A stretch of 64,000 nucleotides of DNA from Bryum argenteum (taxonomy: Eukaryota; Streptophyta; Bryopsida; Bryales; Bryaceae), in assembly GCA_037043015.1 (NCBI GenBank), contig CM073322.1, positions 20,984,364-21,048,363 of the forward strand, given 5' to 3'. Position 1 is the stretch's first letter. Every line of letters begins with the position of its first letter. Below, in pieces: positions 11,763 through 22,965 of the stretch. A model generated the notes under the pieces. The model made no database searches, was not told the DNA's origin, and worked only from the letters and a program-made list of their open reading frames with translations. A program made the position numbers and the translations under genes.

Positions 11763-13044
11763 GATGTCCTCCACCTTTGGGATTGAGCAGAGCCCTTCCA
11801 CCCAGTGACGGGGTTCCTTAGAATCAAGAATGCCCTAGTGGGTATCCTTTACCCTATACACAATTGATACCATGACCTTTGTCCAAATTCAAATTTGAAC
11901 ATCATTTCATTTCAAGCCTAATTTGAATATGAAATCTTGTGGAACCAAAATTGCCATATTCTTGACTTTTAGTACAAATGGACCTTAGTCCACTTTGCAT
12001 GAGGATTGATAAGTGAGGGACTTCATCACGTCTTGGACACAAGAGTCAACAAATTTTGTCTTCGTGGGTATGTGTGCTTCACTAGCTACCTATAAAGAAA
12101 ACTAGAAATACTAGCCACTAAGTGCATGGACTTCAACCAAAGGTAGCTAGGCATACTCAATTTCAACCTAAGTTAAATAATTAGCTCAACATCCATCAAA
12201 CGTAGAAGTCTTAGCCTTTGTGAACCGGAAAATAGGGCATTTTGAGATGTTTCCCTAAATTGGATCCATGTACATCTTGAGAATCATGTATGTTCAAATA
12301 CTATTGGACCTCTTATGCGAATTGAGTGTGCCTAAGCTCACTTGCTCAATAATGACGCGAATTTGAACATGAACTTTTGTATTGAAGTTATCCCCTAAAT
12401 ATCTAAGAAAGTCAAAATGGTTTATTTGGATCCAACCGGTTGGAGATACCTTTGACATCTTATGATATCACAAATGAAGGAGAATCAAGGATTCAATGAC
12501 ATGACAGTAAAGCGTCAAGTTAATCTTGAGAAACTGCAGGTGGATCTTCTAAATGATTTTTAGATTGAGTTCTTTTAGGCATAAAGTAGTAGAACGTCAT
12601 TGCCATCAAAAATCTCCAGGGGTTAACAATGTAAGCTATGTCATGTGCCTAGACGAAGAAGATGGAATGATAGACCAAATAGAATCATCAATTTGAGACT
12701 CTTCTAACTCCTCTATACTTTACTTCAAATTCTAACTTATGCATGTTACTAAAATGACGCACCCAAAACTGACATGCTATAATGTTTGTTGTGAGTACAT
12801 GAAGTACTGAAGCTGATATCAGGTACCTTTGCGTAAATAAGCCTAGTGAACCATTATTGGTACTGCCCCATTTTTTGGCACTCTACCTTGCCTAATTATC
12901 TCAATTTCTTTTTGCTCCCAATTATGCACCTACTCCCTTATCCTCACTCTCAAGCTTATCATGACCAGTACACACTTGTAAAATGGATAGATCCATTCTA
13001 ACCACTCCATGGTATATTCCATTTCATCCTCCCTCCATTATATT
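11763..13044. other. Intergenic stretch with partial R8 repeat
   Basis: No supported gene. Near 12690-12910 there is a degraded R8 copy (GAATCATCAATTTGAGACTC ... TAATGTTTGTTGTGAGTACA). The rest is AT-rich and unremarkable. Confidence 0.45.
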
Positions 13045-13660
13045 ATGGTGCTCAATAGTGGCTCAATTTTGAGCAAGGGAAATGTTACCATTCTCGTGCA
13101 TAAGAAATATTAGTAAAAAGTTAGAGCAAGTTGAATCATTATTTTTGGACTCTTTTATAGTGAGTTATGAATTTTTGAAGTTGGAAGTACGGTAGGTGGC
13201 TCAAAAACCCACGTAGCACCTCAAATTGCTCATTAGACCTGTACAAGTAAGAGACACATCAAAGCTTCCAACTTAGTATTTTGATGTATCCATGGTGTAC
13301 ATTTTAGGTTGAGCGGTTTTGGGTGCACCTACATGTTCCACTTTTGAACGTAATCATATTCAACCCAAAGTTAATGATTCTAATTGGTTCAAATTTCTAG
13401 ATACTTTGTACATCTTCCAAAATTAACACACTTAGCCACTCCCCAATCAACTTCAGTTGGCAATCTGAAAATCGAGTTGTGTTCTTGAGCCACTTACTAT
13501 ATAGGTGTTCCTAAAGAGGTGCCCTAAAGTGATACCCTGTAATGTTTGTAGTGAGTACATGGGTCTTATTGTAAGGAGATGCTATTGCGTAGAAGATTAT
13601 TATAGCTCCATTATGGGACGTGCTCCATTCTAGGACCGGCTCCATCTTAGGCAACTCTAC
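13045..13660 (+). repeat. Dispersed repeat R8, copy with internal insertion
   Basis: The left part (13045-13190) and right part (13500-13660) match R8. The intervening 300 bases are foreign and lack clear ends. Confidence 0.6.
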
Positions 13661-14336
13661 AATAGTGTCATTGATTTAAATCTCTTCAGAAACTTAGAAC
13701 TTAGGGTTTCAAGCTAGTTCAATTTTTACAACAAATATAGTTTGTAACCTCATTTTTGTTAACGTGGCAATATTCTTTGTGCCATTTGCCAAAGCCCCAA
13801 AGAGCCATTTTACCAGGCATATTTTTCACCCACCTCAAGTTCGGAAATATTTTATGCACATTTTTTTAATATCACACACATCCTACATAATATCAATGGA
13901 GTTTTGTAACATCAACAAAACTTCCATAATATCACACCTTCATAGTTTTTGAACCACAATTCATAACTATTTCGTCAAAGGGCAAATTTTTTTGAACGGC
14001 CATTCACAAACATCGTTAGAACTAAATTGATTTGCCATTTCATGCCAAAAAATTGACGTTATTTTTTCTTTCATTTTAAGCATCCCAAAACACGTCATTT
14101 AACGCCATTTCAAGGTTTTACATAAGAAGGGTTTGCCGAAAGGAGCTAGACATGCAAAGCAGGAGGGGGTGAGTTGACACTTAGCCACTGAATTATGAGA
14201 AGAGACAGACAGACCTCTGAAATTTTAAAAATAAAGTACAACCACAATTCATCCATCTCATCACTCCCAACATGATTGAGTTCAGCTTTTGCCAAACAAA
14301 ATATCTGGCTCTCTGTTGTCTTCATTCCTAGAGTTC
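13661..14336. other. AT-rich intergenic stretch
   Basis: No gene. The 62-codon ORF at 13764-13952 has no features. It holds GCCATTT words related to the 37480 element. Confidence 0.4.
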
Positions 14337-14340
14337 TTAA

Positions 14341-14600
14341 CCCCTAAATTTCCTTGTTGCAAAACAGTCTAAGTCACAAAATTTGATCTTCCTTTGAATT
14401 AAGCTCAAAAAATCTCAATCTAAACATTATTTTAAAGATTCAACCGTAAGATCTCAAAGTTCACTTGACATTCTTCTCACATACCAAATTTGAACCGTTC
14501 ATTCTTCCTCATTTGTGAAATTACAATGGTCAAAGTTGGCTGAGTTTTTCTCCTGCGGAAACCTCCAAAACCCGTTTCGGGACTGAAGGAAAGTTAGGAG
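14341..14600 (+). mobile_element. TTAA-1 family element, copy a
   Basis: A 260-bp element with ends CCCCTAAATTTCCTTGTTGC and AAGTTAGGAG, flanked by TTAA at 14337-14340 and 14601-14604. Family hallmarks inside are GATTCAACCGTAAGATCTC and CCTCCAAAACCCGTTTCGGG. Confidence 0.93.
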
Positions 14601-14890
14601 TTAAAAATCCAAGTCACCAGCTTTTTTAGAGGCTTTCCAGAAACCTACTTTCATCAAAATGATCTAAATATGAAGATAAGCCCACAAACTCAATCCTTAC
14701 AATTTCATAATCAACACAGCTATGCATAGTATTACGGTATATGCCATGAAGACTGACAAATGCTATTTTGAATCTTCAATATGGATAAGGATGCAGATTA
14801 AAGCTTCAGTTTAGTACTCCATTGATCTTTATCTCTTTGTACCCATTACATGTATCACACGTACATATTCCAAATAATAGATATATATAT

Positions 14891-15154
14891 CCCCTAACTC
14901 TCCGTGTTGCAAAACGGTCTAAGTCACAAAATTTGACCTTCCTTTAGATTAAGCTCAAAAAATCTCAATCCAAGCATTATTTTAAAAATTCAACCGTAAG
15001 ATCTCGAAATTCACTTGATATTCTTCTCTCAAACCAAATTTGAACCGTTCATTCTTTCTCATTTGTGAGATTATAATGGTCAAAGTTGGCTGAGTTTTTC
15101 TCCTCCGAGAACCTCCAAAACCCGTTTCTTTCTGGTTCTGAGAAGAGTTAGGGG
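14891..15154 (+). mobile_element. TTAA-1 family element, copy b
   Basis: A 264-bp element with ends CCCCTAACTC and AGAGTTAGGGG. The flanks are ATAT (14887-14890) and ATAA (15155-15158), one mismatch, so the target was probably not TTAA. It lies only 290 bp from copy a, in the same orientation. Confidence 0.88.
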
Positions 15155-15158
15155 ATAA

Positions 15159-17096
15159 ACATATTTGCTTCCGGCTTAGTTGTTTATAGGTATTTCTTTC
15201 ACGCCATACTTAATGATTTGGTATCACATTTAAGCAAAATAAAGTTGATAAGATTTTACAAAGTGAAATTTCTATGTCCGGTTTTTGGCACGTTTGCTTT
15301 TGAAATTACCCTAAGGTAAATAAGAAAGTAGATTTGAATGTTATAAGGAGAAAGAGAATTTGAAAGTTGAATTGAAAGTTTTAACTTTTGAACGTCCCTC
15401 GTGTTGAAAAACAACTTTTTGGATGAAAGGGTTGAAATTTTCAAGAGGCATATTTTCTTCATTTGAACTCAATGTTGGACAAAATAACTTGGGTTGTGTC
15501 ACAAATCAAGTCTAGTTTATGTGGTAGTAATTGCAAACCCATACAATGAAGTATGAATAAATGACATGCATTTTAGTGAGGGCAACTTTTGGTTTTTGGG
15601 TTTTCTAACATTTGGCATGTTTTACCATTGTGAGGCAATTATGTGAGTTTTTCATGAAGTTTTTTACGTAAGTGTGATCTTTAGATGCATCCCACAAACT
15701 TTGTAGTCGAAAGGTTTTTGATCCGGATAGCTTTGGTGTTGGATCTGCAATGATGTTTTTAAGATGAAAAAAGTGAAGAATGATTGGTATTTGAGGAGCT
15801 AGATCTCTTTCATCCACCATTAGATATTTACATTATTTTTGGGATGGATTCCAATTATAGTCTAGTTCTAGTGGTGGAAACCCTGACCCAATTGAAGATG
15901 TATACTTGAAGATAAGGCATGGATTGAGTTCAAGGGGTATAGTTTTGGACTATTTTTCATTTGTAAAATGTTTGGCGATTTTCACAATTGCAGGGCTACT
16001 ACTTGAGCAAAGATTTTTTTTGATGATTTTTTTGGTGCAATAGAGTCTTTGAGATGAAGAGGAACAACTTTCAACTTGGTGATTTTTTAATTGTTCATGT
16101 TGGTAGTATTTTCACTTCAAGGTGATTATGATAGGTTTTTTGTAGCATGTTTTGCGCACTACAACCTTACAATCGTTGATTTGTGAGTCAAGTTTTGGTC
16201 TACATGATTTACAACAAGTTTATTACATGTTTGTACCGTTGAGATATGAGTAGCTCATCTTCATTTTCATCTATGTCATTTTTTTTCAATTCAGGGGATC
16301 TAGTTTTTGACTATTTCTCCTTTGTAAAAGTTTCAGCAATTTTCACTATTGCATGGCTATTGTTTGAGCCATAATATTTTCTTGATAATTTTCTTAGTAC
16401 AAGAGTTTATTCAAGACAAATGAGAAAAAGAAAATAATAAAAGGATTGAGAATTTCCACTTTGTGGCAGCTTTGTTGGTAAAATTTTCACTTTAAAGTGA
16501 AAGTGATGACATTTTGTAGTCCAATTTGAGAGCCAACACATTGTGATGTTGCAATCTATGAGGTTTCATGAAAAAAAAATCTTCGTTCACAAGACCTACA
16601 AGAAGTCTATTGCAGATTGTACAATGAAGATTTTAAAAGTTATTCTATATTTTCATCTATGACATTATTTCATGGTAATGTGTTTGATGGATAAAATAGG
16701 CTAGGATGTCGAGGGGTTAAGATATAATACTTGGCATGAAACTATTGAGGAGAAATTTATTGGCCACTTTAAAGAAAGAAAAATTGATTTCAATAACGGG
16801 CAAAATTCAAAACTTATCTGAAAACTCTTTAGACACAGTGTAATGTTTGACTATTTCACTAAACCTCATATAACACTAATCAACAAATCTTGTGCAGTAA
16901 TAAAAGTGTGGTATTTTCATCAAGCTATACGACTCATTTCACCAAGTTTAGTAAAACAAGACATTCTCGATGGAGAGCATTGTGGAAATACTACACTTTA
17001 GATGTAGGTTTCAACGTCTGCTCTCCTTATTGAGAGAGCTAGTAAGTAAACTCAGTCCGTTCAGTTTCATTCTTTCATATTACTTATTCTGCAAGG
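15159..17096. repeat. Degraded TTAA-5-related repeat block
   Basis: No gene. Two direct, diverged repeats of about 370 bp (about 15925-16290 and 16291-16665) share GTTTT(T/G)GACTATTT...GCAATTTTCAC. With 15480-15850 they match parts of the TTAA-5 interior seen at 62001-62607 and 42910-43640. No intact ends were found. Confidence 0.55.
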
Positions 17097-18115
17097 CTCC
17101 AGAAGCCTTCGCATGGTGGTAAGGGCTCATGGTCCTAGAATGAGTAGTTTGTCGATTCTATTTCCCATGGTGGCGTGGTGTTCACCACCATATTTCACCT
17201 AACTATGGTACGGGATTCTTGGATCTTGTTGTATAGGTACCTTAACCCCTAACACTCCAGAGGGCCATAATGTGGCCCTTTTGACTTGGTTTAGACTCTC
17301 AACTACCAAAAATAGATTGCATGAGGTTGAAATGTAAAATAGATTGTAGAGTTTTCCGTACATTTGTGAAAACTCACTTCATGTTCTGAAATTGCTAATA
17401 CTTTAGGAGATATCCATGGTCAGAGTTTGCAAACACTAGTTGTAATCTGCCCAAATTGCAGTATATGCTCATTTATTCTCAAAATTTGCCCAAAATGAAT
17501 TAGATCGTAGTAACTTCAAAAATTCACCAAAAATTGGGATTTTACTTTTTTCCAAGTTTTGTTTCTTGTACATGTAAATGAGGTTCTAAGCATGATTTCC
17601 AATCCTATTATTCCTCACATGCCATTTATTGTCAAAGATTAGCCTTTGTATTTAAAGTTCAGCAGACCTCCATGTGGATAATCAAGCATTTCTATAGGTT
17701 TTATAGGTCGCATGTTAATGAAAATTGCATAGACATGTTCCTAACTCACCTAGGAACAAGAATTTGAAGAGCCTCATATAGAAAATTTCTACCAAAAAAT
17801 GTTATTTTTCGCTTACAAAACACTTCAAACCCATTGTGCAACTAGTAAAAATAAAACTTCTCTTTCATTTTTAAACATTGTGATCTCATTGAGAGTAAGA
17901 TATTCGAACCTTAAATTCGGGGTACTTAATACACATACAACTAGGTACTAGATCCTATGCTTACATACTTAAAAAGTAGCTCATAACTTCAAACTTTCCC
18001 CACCTTACAGTCCAAAAATGGCAGTTTTAAGGCCTTCAAGCATGAGCGGTTAAAGTCTGATGGTGGGGGTGGGGTAATATTATGATAGCTATCTCTAAGG
18101 CACTACTGGCTAGGT
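17097..18115 (+). mobile_element. tRNA-derived SINE, diverged copy, split by a TTAA-4 element
   Basis: The left part, 17097-17241, shows the SINE head (AAGCCTTCGCATGGTGGTAAGG, then CGATTCTATTTCCC as box B, then GGTGTTCACCACC and TTGTTGTATAGGTACC). The SINE resumes at 18050 with AAAGTCTGATGGTGGGGG and GGTAATATTATGATAGC...AAGGCACTACTGGCTAGG, matching the intact SINE at 61650. The TTAA at the break is the insertion target of the element 17246-18049. The SINE 3' portion beyond about 18115 is lost. Confidence 0.8.
17246..18049 (+). mobile_element. TTAA-4 family element, copy c, inside the SINE
   Basis: An 804-bp element, left end CCCCTAACACTCC, right end decayed (GCATGAGCGG), flanked by TTAA at 17242-17245 and 18050-18053. 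Interior words shared with copies b, a and d are TTTAGGAGATATCCATGGTC, GCAGTATATGCTCATTTATT and CTCACCTAGGAACAAGAA. SINE sequence on both sides proves the ends. No coding capacity. Confidence 0.88.
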
Positions 18116-18729
18116 AGGAGCCAACACAAGAAGATTTTTCATCAAGCAAGAGAGGGATTATTAGTCCCTCTACACATACATTCAAGAATAGTGCAAATGA
18201 ACACCCTATCCATGTCGACCTCAAATAGGCTTCTATCACGCTGACCTCAAATAGGTTCTATATTATCCATTCTCTCTAGAAACTACTAGTCTCTACTTTT
18301 ATAATCCTTACCTTGATAACATACCTATTAGTTAACTGGTTGTATTTATACATGGTGGAATAGAGCTCTATGCTCATTCCAATCCCTTCAGGACTACTCA
18401 TTCTCTCTGTTCTCTCTTCCTTCTCCTTCTCAACACTATTCACACCGACCTCAGATAGGTTTCCATTCACGCAGACCTCAAATAGGTTTGGAGTTGTTCT
18501 TCCACCTACTCCCATTGTCAACAAGGGGAGGGAAGAGGCTACAAGGAAAGGAAAGGGTACAAGTTGAGAAGCGGTGCACGGGTATCTATTATTCCAATGG
18601 GGACTGTACTGTACTATACTATACAGTGAAACTGGTTAGGGCAGTGAAAGGGACAAGCCAGGAATTCTGGTGCTACTACACGCCATCAGCTTCCGTTTCT
18701 CAGCATCACTGCTCAATACCCCCCCCAGA
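18116..18729. other. Intergenic stretch with GACCTCAAATAGG repeats
   Basis: The phrase CGACCTCAAATAGG(C/T)TTCTAT occurs in two pairs, near 18212-18262 and 18446-18490. Opposing short ORFs at 18276-18733 have no family features. No gene supported. Confidence 0.45.
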
Positions 18730-18733
18730 CTAA

Positions 18734-18993
18734 CCCCTAAATTTCCTTGTTGCAAAACGGTCTAAGTTGCAAAATTTGACCTTCCTTTAGATTAAGCTCA
18801 AAAAATCTCAATCTAAGCATTATTTAGAAGATTCAACCGTAAGATCTCAAAGTTCACTTGACATTCTTCTCACATACCAAATTTGGACCGTTCATTCTTC
18901 CTCGTTTGTGAGATTATAATGGTCAAAGTTGGCTGAGTTTTTCTCATGGGGGAACCTCCAAAACCTGTTTCGGGTTTTAAGGAAAGTTAGGGG
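18734..18993 (+). mobile_element. TTAA-1 family element, copy c (TSD CTAA)
   Basis: A 260-bp element with ends CCCCTAAATTTCCTTGTTGC and AAAGTTAGGGG. It is flanked by CTAA on both sides (18730-18733 and 18994-18997). CTAA is not a palindrome; an inverted-repeat extension would read TTAG on the right, so the 4 bases are a genuine direct target duplication. Confidence 0.94.
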
Positions 18994-19060
18994 CTAACAG
19001 TGGATGAGATAGTTATTTGTACCTACTACTACTACTCTTCTCTCTATCTGTATCATTAAA

Positions 19061-19158
19061 ATATATATATGTATATGTATATATATATATGTATATATAT
19101 ATGTATATATATATATATGTATGTATATATATATATGTATATATATATGTATATATAT
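19061..19158. repeat. (TA)n/(GTATATAT)n microsatellite
   Basis: About 98 bases of TATATATGTATATATATG-type sequence. Confidence 0.95.
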
Positions 19159-19415
19159 TCCATACTACAGTGTTGTTTTCTATCTTTTGTTGATATATTG
19201 CAAAGCTACTATGATGAGGGTTCTTTTCTTTTGGGGGTATTTATTTCGTGGATGCTGGCACTGCTTGACGTGCAGATGGGCACTTTCCACACCATTGGCA
19301 TGTTTTGAATCAATGTTTGGAGATGGTAGATAATGTCCTAAGGGAACATGAATCATCTACGAGCCCAATTAAGCATTTTATGGTTGATTCCGAATTTTGA
19401 GGAGGTGATTTGAGA

Positions 19416-19468
<53 letters not shown>

Positions 19469-21251
19469 ATTTGGTTAGTTGGAGATTGGATCTAATTTAC
19501 AGTACCTTGTTTGGATTCGTAGATTGTTCACTATAAGTCTTTGAATAATACAGACATGGGGAGGGTTTTCTTAGTGTTGGAGAACTTACTATTTTGAAGT
19601 AAGGGTGTTTCTTGTAGCTTGTTGGTGGCCTCTCTCTTCATTGTCATAAAAGATGGGATTTCGGTAATTTTGAATTACTAATTATTTTACATTTATTACA
19701 ATTTTCATAGTTTTAGAACCTTTAATTTATTGTAAAAATAATTAGTTACTATTGTTTAGAAAATTCCACCGTATAGATTGAATTGGATAATAATGTCTTC
19801 ATATTTTATTTTTTTTGTAGTGCTATTTCATAAGAGTTATGAAATGAATATTTTATAACACATCTGAGTTTTTCTTGGAACCTCCCTCAAGCTTTGGGGG
19901 TTAAGGTAGATCCTTTGTTTTGTGTATGAGTATGTGAGTGTTTGACATCATGGTCTTGGGCACCACCAGTCAAATCGAGGGGCATGAGGTTTTTAAAAGC
20001 TACTCTAATGGAAAAAAATCTTCAACTAGAAAGTTATTCAACTTCATCTCACTATTACCCTTTTACCAAAAATATTCTCACCTCAAAAATAAGCCTTGCA
20101 ATGGTGAAAATTGCAAAAAATTTACGATGGGAGAATTGTCCAAAAATAAATCCTTTGACCCAAATTAACGTCTTAACTAGTGACCATCTTTGATTAGTCA
20201 AGATTTCTACAATCATGACTAGATTTTAAATGGAATCCATTCCAAAAAGTAAAAACAAAATCCAACGGTGCATGAAGGAGGTATAGCTCTCAAAAATCAT
20301 CCATTTTTTCACTTTATTCATTGTGAAAATATCATTGCTAAACCAAAACCAAAGTAACTTGTCGAGATCAAGAAACTTCCAACTAGAAAGTTGTTGGTAT
20401 GCATCTAATGATCATGATCATGTAAAAATAATTCCATCAAACTATTTTTGGTTTCACATATAACACGCAATTAAGCAATTATGCACTTGGCCATCTAAAA
20501 GTGCACTTGAGGTACTACGACGGTCATTGTGTGCAAAAATGATTTTCTTTATTTTTCAACTTTAAAAAAAAAAAAAAAGTTGTTATGTAAGAATATTGCG
20601 TATTGTCAAAAGTGGTGATATAAGAAGTCTTTTAATGCATTGCCAACCTATTTTTGGTATAAATTCCTATAAATAATATAATTATCTTTGTTCAAGGATA
20701 TTTGAAATGTATATTATATGCTACAAAAGTTTTGTGTAGATTGTAGTTAATATATTTCTGGTGAGCAAAATGACGTAAGCACCAAATTTTTTACAAAATT
20801 AGGCAGCAATGGACATTTGATATAAACATATTCCATATCGTACAATCTGATCACAATGATATTCAATCCATACGTCCATCGCAACAACTTGTCTACAAAT
20901 CATCTTTGCGATCTTGTACTATCTAGTACATATATACACCTAGAAACACCTAGCATACACAAAACACTCAGATTACATACTAGTATTTAATGTTGCTTAC
21001 AACCGGTCATCGTCGATAGCTTCAATTTGCATTACAATATATTCTAATATGTGAGCCTTTGCAGATTGGATAATGCGAATGTTGCTTGGAACTTGTATTC
21101 CAAATACATTGTGATTTCTCCTCCGACTGGGGCCTGTCATGACTCTTTCTGGTTCACAACATACAACAAAAACTCAAGAATTAGTGAAACAGTAACCCCT
21201 AGATTTAAAAGTCATAAACTAAAATCATTCAAATGTTTTCATATTAGAAAT

Positions 21252-21300
<49 letters not shown>

Positions 21301-21480
21301 TAAGATACAACAAAATTGTTTTCATGCAACAATACAGACACCTTTGATTAGACATTCCTCAACTAAACACTTTATTTTGAATTCAATTTTTTATTACATT
21401 TGGAGGATATTCCTTGGAGGTAGCAAAAAAAAAATTAATAACAAAAAAATCTAAAAAATTTTAGAAAAAAATTTAAAAAT
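19159..21480. other. AT-rich intergenic stretch with homopolymers
   Basis: No gene. Contains a 47-base T run (19418-19464) and a 39-base A run (21260-21298). The part 19940-20420 holds TTAA-5-related words such as GAAGGAGGTATAGCTCTCAAAAATCATCC. Short ORFs on the plus strand near 19940 and 21051 look like by-products. Confidence 0.45.
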
Positions 21481-21702
21481 TTAAAACAAGGTTGGTTGAT
21501 TTCCTTCAAGGGGTATGCATATGTACAACCCCTGCAATATTCCTTAGAGGCAGCAAACAAAAAAAAATTTAAATTTTTTTTTAAAAAGTCAAAAATCAAT
21601 TAATTTTTTAAAAAATTTATTAAATTAAAAAAAAAAAAAAAACAGATGGCTGGTTTCCTCCAAGGGGCGTGCATACACACACCCCTGAAGCATTCCTTTA
21701 AT

Positions 21703-21706
<4 letters not shown>

Positions 21707-21745
<39 letters not shown>
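21707..21745. repeat. Poly(A) tract, 39 bases
   Basis: Pure A run between the second and third forward copies of the 50-bp motif. It is mirrored by a 39-base T run at 22594-22632 on the other side of the captured fragment. Confidence 0.95.
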
Positions 21746-21757
<12 letters not shown>

Positions 21758-21824
21758 GAAAGAAAGAGAGAGGATGGCTGATTTCCTCCAAGGGGGGTGC
21801 GTACGCACACCTCTGGAGCAGCCA

Positions 21825-22011
21825 GGGCTAATTGGGAGGAGCCAATGTTGGTCCGATCGAGTAGCACCACGTTGCTGTTGTGCCCCACAGCTGCATGCAT
21901 CGTGGAGATTCCGGCGTTTTCCACCACGGTCTCCTAGTAGCCCTGCCCGTCCGCACCGCCGCTACCCCATGCTAGCATGACGAGCAGCACCCATACTCCC
22001 AGCACCCCCAT
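21825..22011 (-). pseudogene. Glyoxal oxidase (galactose-oxidase-like) 5' fragment with nonsense codon
   Basis: On the minus strand an ATG at 22009-22011 opens a signal-peptide-like start (MGVLGVWVLLVMLAWGSGGA). It is followed by ETVVENAGISTMHAAV and NVVLLDRTNIGSSQLAL, which is the conserved N-terminal strand of plant glyoxal oxidases (secreted copper-radical enzymes making H2O2; pattern W-E-x-x-x-x-N-A-G-(I/V)-S-x-M-H...VVLLDRTNIGPS). Codon 26 is TAG (21934-21936) at the place where the family has Trp, a one-base change from TGG. The similarity stops near 21825 at the 50-bp repeat motif, so only about 60 of some 550 residues are present. This is a captured or deleted gene, not functional. 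Confidence 0.85.
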
Positions 22012-22150
22012 TGCTGCGCGCGTTGCACTGCACTAAGATACCTCCGACCTGATCCAAAAACAGTGTCTCAATTCAATCACGCTTTCTAGGCCGGGGAGCT
22101 GGCTGCGGTGCAATGCTGGCTGTGGGGATGGGATGGACGGTAGCTCGCCT

Positions 22151-22160
22151 TTATATACGA
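22151..22160 (-). promoter_or_regulatory. TATA box of the glyoxal oxidase fragment
   Basis: On the minus strand the sequence reads TCGTATATAAAGG, about 140 bases upstream of the ATG at 22011. The GC-rich flanking sequence up to about 22560 is presumably the original promoter carried with the gene fragment. Confidence 0.55.
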
Positions 22161-22591
22161 GTGCGTAGTGTTGCGGGCAGAATGAGTGCAAATCAGTGGG
22201 GAGGAATTGAGTGAGTGAGAGCGTGGGTCCATTCAGCAGCTCAGCTCAGTTCATGCAGGCTCTGATATGGTCGCGACGGTAGTGATTGAAGCTGCCGCTG
22301 CTTGCTGCTTGCAGTGTCTGAGATCCCGAGTACAAGAAATGGGTCCCGCTAGCGCTCGCGCGCGCGTACGTTGTGGCCCCCGAAAGCGAGCTGATCATTC
22401 ATTCCACCCCCTCACTAGATCGCTACTCTTGCAGCTAGAATCCTAGCGAGCGCTAGATTCTTCGTTTGTTCCGCCACCACCATCAGTACCTCGTCCGCGC
22501 CGATTACGGAACCAAATGTGCAGCTTCTGAGCAGGCTGAACCTCCTGCTGTCGCCGCACAAACCCTAAATTTTCAGAAAAAACTTTTTCTG

Positions 22592-22593
<2 letters not shown>

Positions 22594-22632
<39 letters not shown>
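22594..22632. repeat. Poly(T) tract, 39 bases
   Basis: Pure T run at the inner edge of the right array; mirror partner of 21707-21745. A (TTTA)n microsatellite follows at about 22826-22870. Confidence 0.95.
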
Positions 22633-22638
<6 letters not shown>

Positions 22639-22827
22639 GTTTTTTTGTGCCTCCAGGAATGCTCTAGGGGTGTGCGTACGCACCCCCCTGGGAGGAATCA
22701 GCCATCCATTTTATTTTTTAATTAAATTTTTAATTTTTAATTTTTTTAATTTTTTGTTTTTTGTGCCTCTAGGGAATGCTCCAGGGGTGTGCGTACGCAC
22801 CCCCCTTGGAGGAAATCAACCATCCAT

Positions 22828-22866
<39 letters not shown>

Positions 22867-22965
22867 TATTTTTTTATATTTTTTTATTTTTATTTTTTAA
22901 AATTTTTTTTCTCCTTCTCCACAAGGAATGTGTGCACGCACACCCCTTGAAGGAAATCAACTACT

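Larger units (their letters stand above)
21490..22965. mobile_element. Putative gene-capturing element with inverted repeat arrays
   Basis: Three copies of a motif of about 50 bp (GGCTGATTTCCTCCAAGGGG, GTGCGTACGCAC, CCCTGGAGCATTCC) point one way at about 21490-21550, 21645-21700 and 21772-21822. Three more point the other way at about 22655-22705, 22765-22820 and 22915-22970. AT-rich and poly(A)/poly(T) spacers separate them. Between the two arrays lies about 800 bp of GC-rich sequence holding a glyoxal-oxidase 5' gene fragment and its promoter. The mirror arrangement resembles a transposon with multi-unit terminal arrays around captured host DNA. Ends and target duplication are not defined. 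Confidence 0.6.

Noticed and set aside
14337..14604. Harbinger/Tourist origin of the TTAA-1 elements
   Set aside because: A 3-bp TTA or TAA duplication could be read into TTAA, but the CTAA and TTAT copies duplicate four bases and the ends lack Harbinger consensus.
21051..21347. 98-codon ORF ending in poly-Lys
   Set aside because: The lysines come from the poly(A) run and the rest has no family features.
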